A stretch of 64,000 bases of DNA, from contig OX328128.1 of the NCBI GenBank assembly GCA_946811695.1, positions 72,841,121 through 72,905,120 of the forward strand, given 5' to 3'. The stretch is from Gonocerus acuteangulatus. Taxonomy: Eukaryota; Arthropoda; Insecta; Hemiptera; Coreidae. Under the pieces are notes generated by a model, which saw only the letters and a list, made by a program, of their open reading frames with translations, had not been told where the DNA came from and made no database searches. A program made the translations under genes and the position numbers. Positions 12,201 to 24,510 of the stretch are shown one piece after another (position 1 is the stretch's first letter; every line of letters starts with the position of its first letter).

Positions 12201-13034
12201 GAACCAATTGATTCTTTTTAAAACCATTTTTTCGAGTAGCTTGGCTAGAGAGCAAGTAAGAGAGATCATACGGTAACTCGTTGCTAAGTCTTTCTGTTTG
12301 TCTTGTTTAAGAATTGGTATGCCTACGGACTGTTTCCACTGTTTTGGAATTTGTCCAGTGGTGTAAATTTTGTTTAGGAATTTATGGACTATGGATTTGT
12401 TCTGAAAAGTTAGGTTTTTTATTAAGCTTATGTTGTCTGGTCCAGGAGAGGAGTCTTTTCTCGTTCTCAGAGCTTCTAGAAACTCTACGTAGGAAAATTG
12501 GTGGTTCATTGGGTCTAGCGGGTTTACTGTGACGTGAATGGGCGTGGCTTCTCTGTGAAGTTTGATTTCAAGAAATTCTTGTGTATAGTTAGAGTCAGAG
12601 GATATTGTCTGAAAATGTGTTGCAAGGTGGTTGGCTATGTCTGTTGAATCAGTTATAAGACCGTTTGTAGTTTGGAGTGTGGTAATATAATTTTTATTAT
12701 TTTTTGTTCCTTTGATTTTTTTAATTGTGTTCCAAACTTCTTTGATAGGGGTAAAACAGTTTATATTGGATAGGAATTCGATCCAAGAATTTCTTTGGCA
12801 TGTTTTGAGGGTTTTCCTGCAATTTCTTTTTATTGTGACATACTCTTCGAGGTGGATCGAGCAAGGGTGTCTTTTGAAGCGTCTCAGAGCCCGTTTTCTC
12901 TCCTTAGTGACTCTTTCACACTCAGCATTCCACCAAGGAACGACAGGTCTTGAGCGTTCACACTTCGTTTTGGGTATGCAGGTTTCAGCTGCAGCGAGGA
13001 GGCAGTCTTTTATAGAGTTATTGAGAGTTTCTAT
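9300..13034 (-). mobile_element. 5'-truncated LINE insertion with poly(A) tail and TSD
   Basis: The element lies on the minus strand. Its poly(A) tail is the T-run at 9300-9325, its 3' UTR spans about 9326-10109, and its coding part runs to 13034. The 16-bp sequence ATATCTGTATAGGTGT occurs at 9284-9299 and again at 13035-13050, immediately outside both ends. This is a target-site duplication from target-primed reverse transcription. Truncation falls inside ORF2, upstream of the RT domain, so the endonuclease and ORF1 were never copied. The 3' UTR is more GC-rich than its surroundings. The exact duplication and open frame point to a fairly recent insertion. Confidence 0.92.
10110..13034 (-). 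CDS. LINE ORF2 (partial): reverse transcriptase, RNase H, CCHC finger
   Basis: About 974 codons are open from the truncation point to the stop. The first internal methionine at 12507-12509 is numbered 1 here. Upstream is the conserved spacer PWWNAEC (12918-12938) found between endonuclease and RT in I/R1/Jockey-type LINEs. The RT domain has SPGPDNI (21-27), SGFRQSRST (115-123), motif A with catalytic Asp150, GVPQGS (206-211) and the FADD box with Asp240-Asp241 (11787-11792). A complete RNase H follows with Asp538, Glu571, Asp594 and Asp647, including GHSQIPGNEKAD. The C-terminal finger is Cys740, Cys743, His751, Cys756 (CX2CX7HX4C). Oddities are Gly155 where AFD is usual, and Met81 where the YRPISL motif usually has Pro. 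The protein would copy element RNA at a nicked target. This copy lacks its endonuclease, so it is probably inert. RNase H places it in the I-superfamily group; the clade is not resolved. The frame stays open through the duplication and meets a stop at 13053-13055. Confidence 0.93.
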   Translation of the reverse strand: METLNNSIKDCLLAAAETCIPKTKCERSRPVVPWWNAECERVTKERKRALRRFKRHPCSIHLEEYVTIKRNCRKTLKTCQRNSWIEFLSNINCFTPIKEVWNTIKKIKGTKNNKNYITTLQTTNGLITDSTDIANHLATHFQTISSDSNYTQEFLEIKLHREATPIHVTVNPLDPMNHQFSYVEFLEALRTRKDSSPGPDNISLIKNLTFQNKSIVHKFLNKIYTTGQIPKQWKQSVGIPILKQDKQKDLATSYRMISLTCSLAKLLEKMVLKRINWFLEDRGIEPEWQSGFRQSRSTRDNLVKLGTDIINGFSRKEKTLAVFLDIKNAFGTIWRRLIIDTLIDIGLDGRILNFIIDLISSRQFSIRIKNSHSTLVTQENGVPQGSVLAAKLFSLSINRVLNIIQAPVMAMLFADDFVLYFSHKSIDNLHHTVQPSLNAVTQWFSSRGFSISKEKSYSVLFARRSVYNLPPLLIDDIELKYQDSCKYLGLIFDKHLNWNRHIKTTKDNCMRSMSILRTLTNTAWGGDRKCMLLLYKSLIRSKLDYGCVAYGSASERTLSMLDPVHHSGLRIATGAFRSSPVLSICAESGEPPLRFRRDLLALKYFLAIISSTAHPLTYLFNIQHFQNFNEARPRVKSPAFPERIFKLLNDYDIPYPKITKNIPSTKHPWTFPPINLNLKLTKFAKKDSNPIVYSSEVNSIIYHIGPSSIIYTDGSKTKDGVGAAFIAGSSEFKFSLSPICSSYSAELLAINKALQTHIPNKNKVVILTDSLSALAALRNPFTKHPIITNILEAVYDLYRHNVSVIFVWIPGHSQIPGNEKADRAAKLTITEGTPCALIPSQNFAAFLKEKVFLKWESTWRSSGDNKLREIKSSTRPWKTSIIGTRREEVVLTRIRIGHTNLTHVYLMKKEEPPICRTCNHRLTTKHILTDCLSYETARQDYNIVGPLDEILCDDPNSVSNLLKFVKATNLFSTI

Positions 13035-13055
13035 ATATCTGTATAGGTGTATCTA

Positions 13056-13577
13056 AGGTAAAGGATACATGTCACATGTTTGTAATTGTTCAGGAGAGCC
13101 AATTTTCCATAACTTTTAACTATTAAAATTTGGTTCTTTGTTAATTATAGAAACAGTTTAAAGAAAAGTTTTCCCATTGTCATTGGCATTGATAGGTAAT
13201 TGGAAGTATTGATCATAATCAAACAAAACCAAGTCCTCCACATGGTGTCTTGTACCTCTAATGAAAACGGACATGATTTTATTTTGCACTGTCGTATCTT
13301 CTTTATTTATGGGAGCAGGGCAAACCTCCCAAGGAACCTTGTGTCCTTTACCTCCGGGGTACAGATATGTATAATTTCAAATGTATTTTTGAATGCTGAG
13401 TTGAATAAATTAACAACCAATTTAAAACTAAACGGAGAGGATAACAAAAGTACTGCTTTTTGTTTCTGCGTCAAAAAAACTAAGGATAATTGAGTTTCAT
13501 TACAGATATCTTCACAACCTAAATGCACCAAGTTCATGGTACATTTTGGCAAAAAACAAAATTCTTTTAAAAGCTAC
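13056..13577. other. Right flank of the LINE; nothing recognised
   Basis: Two overlapping open frames of 97 and 81 codons on opposite strands have no recognisable motif. Confidence 0.4.
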
Positions 13578-13580
13578 ATA

Positions 13581-13833
13581 TCGTCGATACAAATGCAAAG
13601 TATCGAATATGAAAAAACGCATTTTTTATTTTAAATCTTTGCTGATTGCTGTTGGACAGATGGAAGGCAAACTCTCGAATCTAAGTTCACACAATGAAAG
13701 GGGAATGTAACCACTGTCATTAAGTCGAATCTGCCTACTATTTGACTGCCCAAAAGCAAGGTAATAAATAAAAGTATTTTCACTCTTGAAAGTTGTGATT
13801 TTCACATTCGATACTTTGCTTTTGCATCGACGA
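13581..13833. mobile_element. MITE related to family B
   Basis: The terminal inverted repeats begin TCGTCGATACAAATGCAAAG and TCGTCGATGCAAAAGCAAAG, and both continue into TATCGAAT. TA flanks both ends (13579-13580 and 13834-13835). The ends share the framework TCGTC, CAAA, TATCGAATATG with the elements at 5074 and 24256. The interior differs, so it is a sister subfamily. Confidence 0.75.
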
Positions 13834-14480
13834 TATGCTCATGAGACTTCCCGGGTAATACCAATCTTTCAAGATTAAAATAAGTGGTATAAAATGTTTC
13901 ACTTTTCACTAAAAACTGTGTGCGAGAAATCAGTCAACAAAAAGGTGTTTTGTGATCAGAAATATTCCAAAATTCAGCATACACTACCATCTTTCCGTGG
14001 AATCTGCGTGAGAGACTACTTTTTTGTCCCCAACGCTTATCTCACGTATTTAAACGCCCTTATCGCAGTCCACCATCAAATGGTGATCAAACTACTGTAT
14101 TTTTCTGGAAAGAATTGCTAATACAATTGCATGGATGCAACAAAGAAACAGCGTCACCAATCCAAGGCTCAGAGAATGCAACACCCCACCCTTGGTGACA
14201 TCACGCTGCTGGTAGTTAGCTCATTATTGGTATTATTACCAATTATTGCTCGCTGTATACATTAATTACTTCAAAAGTATAACCTTGTGGTAAGTCGTTC
14301 TGATTTCTTCCACTACGAAATAACTATACGATGTGGGAGTTTTGTTCTGAAAATCCTATGCACGTTATGTGCAATTGTTACATATATTCTGTAAGAATAT
14401 AAAATATATAATAATAAATAATTTAAGATGAAAGAATTGGAAAAAACATAGAATGAACAAAATGTGTCTTATATTGACAC
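13834..14480. other. No recognisable gene or repeat
   Basis: An open frame at 13894-14121 (75 codons, plus) shows no motif I recognise. Confidence 0.4.
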
Positions 14481-14654
14481 TTAAGTTATAAGATAATTCT
14501 TTGTCTCATTTCTTAGATCATATATGCTCTTAGTGCAATGTTTTAAAACGTTGGAAGATAAATGCATTTAAGTTACAAGATAATGCTTTGTCTGATTTCT
14601 TAGATCATATATGCTCTTAGTGCAATGTTTTAAAACGTTGGAAGATAAATGCAT
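14481..14654 (+). repeat. Two tandem 87-bp units
   Basis: Units at 14481-14567 and 14568-14654 differ at only a few positions and include CTTAGATCATATATGCTC and TTTTAAAACGTTGGAAG. This is a simple tandem duplication. No coding role is seen. Confidence 0.88.
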
Positions 14655-16714
<2,060 letters not shown>

Positions 16715-17309
16715 CATACATTCAGCGTTGAATTTTCGTGAGAGTTGCATAGAAAAGTAAAATTCCACACGCATGCGGTGATTCACGTTTTTGACCTTAT
16801 CTTTATCGTACATCTGGGGGTGGGTCAGACGTCTACTCCATACTTGCAATGAATCGATAGTGCACAGCGTGAGAATCTAAACTCGCTGGCATTGACATTA
16901 CGCACAGAGGCCATAAATCCTACAACACCGCTATATCTCTTTGTATATTTCTCCATTCCAAGGAAATTACATTTTGTACCTCTTAACTCGAATGACGCTG
17001 TATAAGCCTGACCCTATTAACGGTTTTTGTGATAACGTTTGACCGGAAACGTCATATATATTTCACGGTAGCATTACTTTTGTTTGTATAAATAAGTATA
17101 CGAAATATTTTTAGAAGAGACCGTTGAACGTAGAACTAACCAAAATGGACATTTATTAAGTTCGGCCGCGAGTAGGTACGAAAGATGGTGGTGGGATAGG
17201 ATTAAAGAACAGGGTGTCTACTGCACGAAAAAGTCACGAAAATCACGAAAATGTCACGAAATGAAAAATAGGGCACGAAAGTCACGAAAAAGTCACGAAT
17301 TTGGAAACC

Positions 17310-17490
17310 ATGTCACGAAATTTTTCACATCAAAGAGCTAAATTCAGCGAAGTTTCTAGAATTAATCATTTTCCACTAAAACTGTGTACAATCAGGTGGA
17401 CTGAAAACTCGCAGGTATTAGATATAGCTCATGGGATGATACCTGGCTTAAAGTTATTAGTCCAGTATATAGAGACTTCAAAAGGGGGGT
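17310..17490 (+). pseudogene. hAT-like transposase fragment
   Basis: A plus-strand frame includes NHFPLKLCTIRWTENSQVLD and then a helical stretch ending LLVQYIET. The pattern FPLKxCxxRWxEN followed by a helix resembles an internal segment of hAT-family transposases and domesticated relatives, as I remember them. The DDE residues and the dimerisation domain are absent. It sits about 100 bp inside the left terminal repeat of the composite element, which fits a decayed original transposase cut off by the inverted-repeat element starting near 17484. Confidence 0.5.
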
Positions 17491-18948
17491 CGAGCTAACA
17501 TTAATTCCCCCACAAGATTGTTTTCCTAATATCCTTAAGGATTGGTGTGAGTATGCTGAAACCAATTTTTCCAACTCGAAAGCCGGGGGAGAACTTTTGG
17601 CAGGCGAAAACCCGCGAAATTTTAGCACTTTTTTCAGTTTTTCTTCACTAATTTAAAAACCGTTGATTTTGGATATTAAAAAAAACTTCAAATAGGAAGT
17701 AAAATCAAATGAACTGGTCAAAGTCAAAATTCGGCCACGTAAAATTGCCGCAATCCCTAGCCAAAGATTTTGCATGAAAATTTCTGTTTTCCTCATTTTG
17801 GTTCAATAGCGACTCAACAATTTTAAAATTGGTCAAATTTATTAGTTTTTGTGCTTTTTTGATTCTGGTATTGATTAACTTGGGGGCTACCAAAACAATT
17901 GATTAGTCCAAGCTGTAGCTCGTTAAAATTTGGCTCACTATCGTTTTTCCCAAAATTGGAAAAAATTGGCTAGCGATTGCGGCAATTTTACGTGGCCGAA
18001 TTTGCACTTTGAGCAGCTCATTTGACGCAGAATTTAATGCTGTTGAATAATAATGTGCTAGAAGATACTCCATCTGACGACGAGCCTCAACCTGGGCCCT
18101 CAAAAGGAATAAAAACTTAATATAATTCCATTAGCTTAACATCATTTCACTCAATAAATGTCGTGTGAGTGAATAAATGTATATTCATATTTTTAATTAA
18201 CTATTTACTTCAAATTCAGTCATTTTCAATATGCTTCTAATTTTGTTGCTTCACTGAAGAAATATAGAAGTAGAGTGATAAAAATTTCTCGGACACAGAT
18301 ATATGTCTAAATGTCTTAGGGTTCTCCCCATCCCCACCCCTTTCCCCTCAACATACCGCGTACACTGTTATTTGATACATTTAGAATGGAATCAGAAGTA
18401 AATTGTAGCTAATAGGAACCAAAAGTTTGCAAAATGCGATTAAATTAATATTTTACTAACTTTTTCTCATTTTGGCTCAATAGTGATTTAATTTTTTTTA
18501 TATTGCTCAAATGTATACGTTTTTGTGCTTTTTGGAATCAGTTATTGGTGATCTTCAAATTTTAGGTGGTTTATCAAAAGAATTGATGAATTTAAGCTGT
18601 AACTTGTTAAAAGTAGGCTCAACACAGTTTTTCGCATAATTGGACAAAAGTGTTGTTTTTTAGCTAGCGATTGCGGCACGTTTACTGGGCCGAATTTGGA
18701 TTTCGGCCAGTTCATTTGAAGCAGAATTTAATGTTCTTGACTCCCTATTTGAAGTTTGTGTTTTTTATCCAAAATCAACGGTTTTTAAATAAATAAAGAA
18801 AAATTGAAAAAAGTGCTACATTTTCGCCTGCCAAAAGTTCTCCCCCCGGCTTTCGAGGTGGAAGAATTTCTTTCAGCATACTCACAGCACACCTAAATCT
18901 ATTAGAAAAAAAATCTTGTGTGGGAATTAATGTTAGCTCAAACCCCTC
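17484..18948. mobile_element. Foldback-type element with ~280-bp inverted arms
   Basis: The arms span roughly 17484-17765 and 18640-18948 in inverted orientation. Shared blocks are AGCTAACATTAATTCCC, GAGTATGCTGAAA, GAACTTTTGGCAGGCGAAAA and AAAAACCGTTGATTTTGGAT. Inside, a block of about 270 bp is also present twice in direct orientation (about 17785-18055 and 18470-18740). No transposase is recognisable. It lies inside the 7.5-kb composite. Confidence 0.75.
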
Positions 18949-18959
18949 TATTGGGCTAT

Positions 18960-19165
18960 ATGTATAGAAAATTCTATTCATCAAAATCTGACCATTTTTG
19001 GGCTGGTGGGAGAGCGAACAGGGAAATATATATATAAATTCAACAACCGTCATATTTGTTGCTAGGGGATCTGAAACGTTACATTTTCGTGTCGCCATTT
19101 CCGGATGGCGTAATGATGTCAACCCCATAAGCGGGTTTCCTTCCTATGGAGGGAGGGAGGATTCG
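18960..19165 (-). repeat. HINE-like subfamily A, partial inverted copy
   Basis: Read on the minus strand it has the family order: TTTTAGCGCG end, GGGTTGACATCATTACG, a short TA tract, then the GTTCGCTCTCC and TTTTGATGAA blocks. It is diverged and lacks the 3' half. Confidence 0.65.
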
Positions 19166-19169
19166 CGCT

Positions 19170-19280
19170 AAAATGATAGATTATATTTTTTAGCGTGGTT
19201 CCTCCCTTCCTCCATAGAAACGAAACCCACTTATGAGGTTAACCTCATGACGCATTCCTTGCGTCTACAATTGTGTTGTA
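19170..19280 (+). repeat. HINE-like subfamily A 5'-region fragment
   Basis: TTTTTAGCGTGGTTCCTCCC, then ACCCACTTATGAGGTTAACC and CATGACGCATTCC follow the A-family 5' order. The fragment stops where the next, fuller copy begins. Confidence 0.6.
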
Positions 19281-19419
19281 GTTTTAGCGCGGTTCCTCCC
19301 TCCCCCATAGGGAGGAACCCCACTTATAAGGTTGATCTCATGACGTAATCCGGAAGTGCCGACTAGAAAATTTTGCGTTTTAGAACCCCTAGAGACCGAA
19401 AATGATAGTGGTTAAAATT

Positions 19420-19472
<53 letters not shown>

Positions 19473-19757
19473 CTGTTCGCTCTGTAGCTCCCAGACGAAT
19501 GGTCCGATTTTGATGATATTTGATAGAAAAATCTTTCGTCTAATTTGAAAGGTGAAGTTCGTTAACCAGCAAAATCCGCCCACCGGAAGATGGTGTTTGG
19601 GGCGAAATTCGCGCAAAAAAAATCGTAACGCTTACGTTTTTGAGTTCATAAGCTTGTAAGTACTCGTTTTATATGCTTCTTGGGCTAGGAAAACCATTTT
19701 CAAGGCGATAGCTTTAACCGTTTTCGAGAAAATTGGAAAAATAGTTTTTGAATACCG

Positions 19758-19895
19758 TTTTAGCGCGGTTCCTCCCTCCCCCATAGGGAGGAACCCCGCT
19801 TATAAGGTTGATCTCATGACGCAATCCAGAAGTGCCGACTAGAAAATTTTGCGTTTCAGAACCCCTAGAGACCGAAAATGATGGTGGTTCAAATT

Positions 19896-19938
<43 letters not shown>

Positions 19939-19967
19939 TTATATATATATGTATATGTGTGTGTATA

Positions 19968-20035
<68 letters not shown>

Positions 20036-21194
20036 TTTTCGCTCTCTAAATAGAAGACGAAAGGTCCGATTTTGATGAAATTTGGTGCAAAAATCCGTCG
20101 TCCAATTTGAAAGGTCAAGTTCGTTAACCAGCAAAATCCGTGTACTGGAAGATGGCGTTTGGGGCGAAATTCGCGCAAAAAAAATCGTAACGCTTACGTT
20201 TTTGAGTTCATAAGCTTGTAAGCACTAGTTTTATACGCTTCTTGGGCTATGAAAACGAATGAAACCATTTTCAAGGCGATAGCTTTAACCGTTTTTGAGA
20301 AAATTGGAAAAATAGTTTTTGAATACCGCTTTTGTTTTGGGTACTTAGAATGATGGGATTCAGTTGAAACAAACTTTTTCTGCATGTTCTACTTTCATTA
20401 AAACTAATATGTTGAAATTTGTGTTACGTTTGGAGTTAAGGAAGGGTTAGAATAAAATATTTTATTAACAGACATAAATAGTTTTGGTAACTTTGTATAC
20501 TTTCCTTAATATCTCGAAAAAGGTTGAGAATCTTGGTAAATGGAGGATTACCATTAGAAAGCTTACTAAATGCTCTACAAAAAAGGTTCTGATGAAAGTT
20601 TTGATTAGGCGATGTCAATCGGAGAAATAAGTGCTTAAAACTTTAAAGTAATTGATTTCGCTTATTCGAACTGTTCTTTTTGTCTGTTTTTATTCTTTGT
20701 TATTTTTTAACTGCTTATAGTTGGAAAATGTATTTGATAATAAATCAGGTTATGAAAAATAAGAAAAACAATTTAATCTTAGAGATATGGATTTCCAAGA
20801 TATAGCTTTTCAAATGCCTAGCGGGGTCCTTCCTTGGGCGGGGACCCATCCAGGTAAGATCGTAAATAAGACCTTTCTTGAAAGTAAAGATGGAACTGTC
20901 AACTTTGGTCCTCCTCTGCCTCCCGGCACTTTCATGGCTGACGAAGGCTACCAATGAGTAGCCAAAACGTCCTAAATATAGATTTTTTAACAAAAATCGT
21001 ATTGAGGTTTCTTTAGCCGAATCCCAACCATTACATGTTTACTTATCACCTCGACGGCTAACTATCTAATCTTCATGCTTTCTAGAAATGTGGACCCAAA
21101 ATAATAACAGCTTCTATTTTAATCATTTTAAATGAGTCTAGAGATAAGAACGGAACCGCGCTAAGATGATGCAGTTCCTGCGAGTCGGACTTTT
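19758..21194 (+). mobile_element. HINE-like subfamily A, nested full-length copy
   Basis: This is the best-defined copy. The 5' subterminal repeat is TAGCGCGGTTCC at 19761-19772. The (TA)n tract spans about 19898-20033, and the core runs GTTCGTTAACCAGCAAAATC to AATCGGAGAAATAAGTGC. The 3' subterminal repeat GGAACCGCGCTA is at 21152-21163, hairpin GCAGTTCCTGC at 21171-21181, and the end lies in CGGACTTTT. It sits in the T-run of the outer copy. There is no open frame beyond microsatellite translations. A segment at about 20870-20985, carrying a hammerhead-like motif, is absent from the copy at 38810-39948. This is the architecture of Helentron-associated (DINE-1-like) elements. Confidence 0.85.
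20938..20971 (+). other. Hammerhead-like hairpin motif 1
   Basis: The sequence is CTGACGAA, then a perfect 6-bp stem (GGCTAC...GTAGCC) with a 6-nt loop, then AAAACGTC. Relative to the hammerhead core (CUGAUGA, stem II, GAAA) there is one change in each conserved block. It would probably not cleave as read. Confidence 0.4.
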
Positions 21195-22283
21195 GGTTTA
21201 AGTACTTAGAATCATGGGATTCAGTTGAAAATTTTTTAGCATGTTTGAATTTCATTAAAACTAATATGTTAAACTTTTGGTTACGTTTGGATTTAAGGAA
21301 GGGTAAGAATAAAATATTTCATGAACAGTCATAAAAAGTTTTGGGAACTTCGTATACTTTCATTAATATCTCGAACACGGTTGGGAAATCGTGGTAAAGA
21401 AACTATTTGAAAGCTTACTGAATTCTCTACAAAAAAGATTCTAAAACTATTTTTGATTAGGTTAGGTCAATCGGAGAAATAAGTGCTTAAAACTTCAAAT
21501 ACGTCTGTTTTGTTCTTATGAACGGGTTTTTGTCGTTCTTTTTGTAATTTTTGTCTCTTCCCCTTAGTTTTTTATTGCTTTTTATTTTTGTAATTCTTAT
21601 ATTAGGTAAATGTATTTGTGTTTAAAACAGGATAGTTAAAATGGATCAATTTTCTATTGTTAGAAATAGATGAGTTAGAAAAATACTAGTACCTTTGCAT
21701 AAATTCCTAGCAACCTGAAAATTTGCATGAAAGATAGGGACAACATTATAAGGGAATTGGGAAAAAACTCTTATCGATCCCATGAGTGCAAAGAATTTTT
21801 TCGAGGTCAAAGTTCGCTAAAAAAGGTTTTTAGGAATTTTCAACGAAACTTTTTGTTTTATGGTAAAAATAGTTCAGACAAAAATTATAGATTGTGCAAT
21901 TATGTACAAAACTTGTCTTCGCCCTTTTTTTCATTAGATTAACCATTTCTGAGAAAAGGCGATTCCAGAATTATCTTTAGTTTTATTCAACATAATATGC
22001 CCGACTCGGCTAGAAGTTTGACGAGGAAACTATGGTTTGGCTACCTGCTCCTCTTTCTAAGGTCCTGACAATAAGTACCGTTACAGCCCCAGCCATAAGC
22101 CTCGCAAAATGACCTGCTTGACATTTGATAATATTAAACTCGAGAAGTAGTTCCTCTTTTTGTGTCTCTGTTTACTTCTGTTATTAATTTTTATTTATGT
22201 AGTACGCCTTATTTTTTAATTGGGTGCTGTTATTTTGATGGCATTTTTTTTTTTCAATAAAACAAAGCTAGTAAATGAGAAGG

Positions 22284-22541
22284 ATGTTCACGCTTATATA
22301 GAAAATAATTTTGGAGGGGACTGGGACAATTTCCGGGGGGGCCTCAAAAAATTCTGGGGGGTATGGGATAATATAAATCTAGAACATGGAATAGTTAGAC
22401 AATTAAAACGCTATTACGCCCAAAAGAAATTATTTTTTTCCGAACTAAGTGATCTTATTATTATTTTTAAGGTTTTTACGATACATTTTTACCGATTGCG
22501 GGTGGGGGGAGCAGCCCTTTCAGCCCCCCTCTATGCACGTT
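22284..22541. mobile_element. hAT-type MITE, copy 1 (diverged)
   Basis: It contains TATATAGAAAATAATTTTGG at the left, the shared interior (TAGTTAGACAATTAAAACGC, TATTACGCCCAA) and CAGCCCCCCTCTATGCACG at the right. It matches the element with clean ends at 60686-60937. No duplication is visible here. Confidence 0.65.
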
Positions 22542-22693
22542 TTTGTTTTATTTTATTGATGCATAGAGCTTTACTTTAGAACGAGAGCTAGATTGTGTAA
22601 TTTCCGCTTCTGTGTAAGTTACTACTGCCGGTTTTCCTGACGCCTTAATATCACTTTTATTTAAGGTGTTCGAGAGGATGTTGACAATTTTCA

Positions 22694-22743
<50 letters not shown>

Positions 22744-22835
22744 AAGTTTATTTCTATTCTAAGATTTTCAAATGACACTAGGGTTCAGAACGGAACCGCG
22801 CTAAGATGATGCAGTTCCTGCGAGTCGGACTTTTT

Positions 22836-24255
22836 TGAGTTTTTCTCGGAAAAGAAGCAAAAACGAGAAAAATGCCGAACGACTTTTTTTCTTTCTTTTT
22901 TCATCCTGCATCGATTGCTGAAGTTTTGCCGTTTATGTTGGGGACACCCTGTATATGTATATGTATATACATACGAATTTGTCTGTTCGCTCTCCTGCCA
23001 TTCAAAAATGGCCCGATTTTAATGAAACGCGGTTGTTTCGTTGTTCGAGACCAAGAGGTGTTTAGCCGGTGTTTTATCAGCCATATAGTGTCAATCTTTA
23101 AAATAATTTAAAACTAAAGGCGGCTTTGGACTAATTTTACATATTTTTATATATAAAAGCTTTTTAATACATAATTTTAAAATTAAATCCAAACTTTACC
23201 ATTGCATACATTTTAAACACATTTCAATTTTATTATCTTAATTACAAAGCTTATTAAAAAAAATTGTTTACATTAATAATTTGTTATAATTAGTTCAATT
23301 TAGAATATTTGTCTAAAAATAAATAACGTTGTGCTCAAAATATTTTAGGTGACTGGCAGGTGAATAAAACATAATTATTATTAGCAATTTTCATATTCAT
23401 TTATAAATGTTAAACTATAAAAGTGGTTGGAAATTTTAAACAAACGTTTTAGAGGTATTGGAGTAACACTTCATTGCTTCTAAAAATTTTGTCTCCGGAT
23501 AGGAAGTAAATTCTCCCTGTTGGAGTTTTTGGATTCACAGTACATAATACTTCAGCGAGTGAGTGACACATTAGTACAGCGTATCTGTTACATGCTATTT
23601 TAAAGGGCATATAAAAAACTAAAAATTGACACCATCACGTTTCTACCGTAAACAGGAGTGGAGCTATATATTTGGCCGCAGCAAAATTTTGACCACTTGT
23701 TGAAAACTTTACATGGCCGTATTTTTTAAACCGTTTAAGACATTAAGCTGAAATTTGGTGTTTTTCTTATTCTTTATGAAGGTAACCCATGTACCAAATG
23801 ACATCATATGTACAGATGGCAAGGGAAAAAATGTCATAGAAGTGTGTTGATTGAGATAAAATGTCAACGTCTTCTTCGTCTGAGTCTGACATAGTAAGCT
23901 CACACGGCAAAGCCAAGGTCTTAAAAACAAATACATACAGCACTTAAAAAAACATTCCACTTTTACTGCATCATAGGCGCAACTGATTTACTACTAGCCC
24001 TTTGCCAGTTCACCAGTGTGCGGACAAAAGTTTTTTTTCAGTTGCAAACTGGTTTCAGACGCAACTGGTTTGCAACGAGAATTGAGCACACTGTGTGTGC
24101 TGCGCCTTAATTGACTAAATTATGTACATTGTCAAAAATATTTAGTAATTTATTTAGAAATTTTGAATTCTGCTACCATTGTTTAATATATTTCATAGTC
24201 ATTCCAGAGTCGTGTCTTCACTTTTAAAATTAATGTAACTATCCTCTTTAACATA
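22836..24255. other. Largely unannotated; one HINE-like core fragment
   Basis: At about 22975-23030, ATTTGTCTGTTCGCTCTC and CCGATTTTAATGAAA match the A-family core next to a short TA-rich tract. Near 23976-24107, GGCGCAAC and GTGCTGCGCC may be ends of a small inverted-repeat element. Nothing else is recognised. Confidence 0.4.
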
Positions 24256-24510
24256 TTGTCCCAATCATGTCAAACTAACGAATAAGCAAAGCAGAGCAAA
24301 TTAGGAACGAACATATTTTATCCATTGACGAAATAATGTATTCAAAAATGGTCTTACTCAATACTTTATTTAAGACATTAAAGGCTATTCTATAAAGGGG
24401 TTAGAGTTGTGACAATTCGCGACCAGCCGTATCGTCCACAATACAAAAGCAAAGTCCCGAATCTAAAAACAAGATTTTGCATATTCGATAGTTTGACATG
24501 GTAGAGACGA
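24256..24510. mobile_element. MITE family B, copy 2 (inverted)
   Basis: The ends read TTGTCCCAATCATGTCAAAC and, in reverse complement, TCGTCTCTACCATGTCAAAC. TA flanks both sides. The interior contains AGCCGTATCGTCCACAAT, the reverse complement of the copy at 5074-5320. Confidence 0.78.

Larger units (their letters stand above)
19282..22835 (+). mobile_element. HINE-like subfamily A, outer copy split by an inner copy
   Basis: The outer copy comprises 19282-19757 and 21195-22835. The left part has the 5' end TTTTAGCGCGGTTCCTCCCT, the (TA)n tract at about 19423-19468, and the core up to GAATACCG. The right part resumes at GGTTTAAGTACTTAGAATCA. In uninterrupted copies (for example 39196-39212) these two points are joined by five T residues. 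The right part ends with GGAACCGCGCTA, hairpin GCAGTTCCTGC and CGGACTTTTTT. It has no coding capacity. A diverged hAT-type MITE lies in the right part near 22284. Confidence 0.82.

Noticed and set aside
11321..12276. Plus- and minus-strand open frames inside the LINE (11321-11560, 11443-11667, 11842-12276)
   Set aside because: They are shadow frames of the RT/RNase H coding sequence and carry no motif of their own.
17210..17300. TCACGAAAA-rich stretch as an independent microsatellite
   Set aside because: Similar sequence occurs just inside the other end of the composite element (24664-24712), so it is better explained as subterminal repeats.
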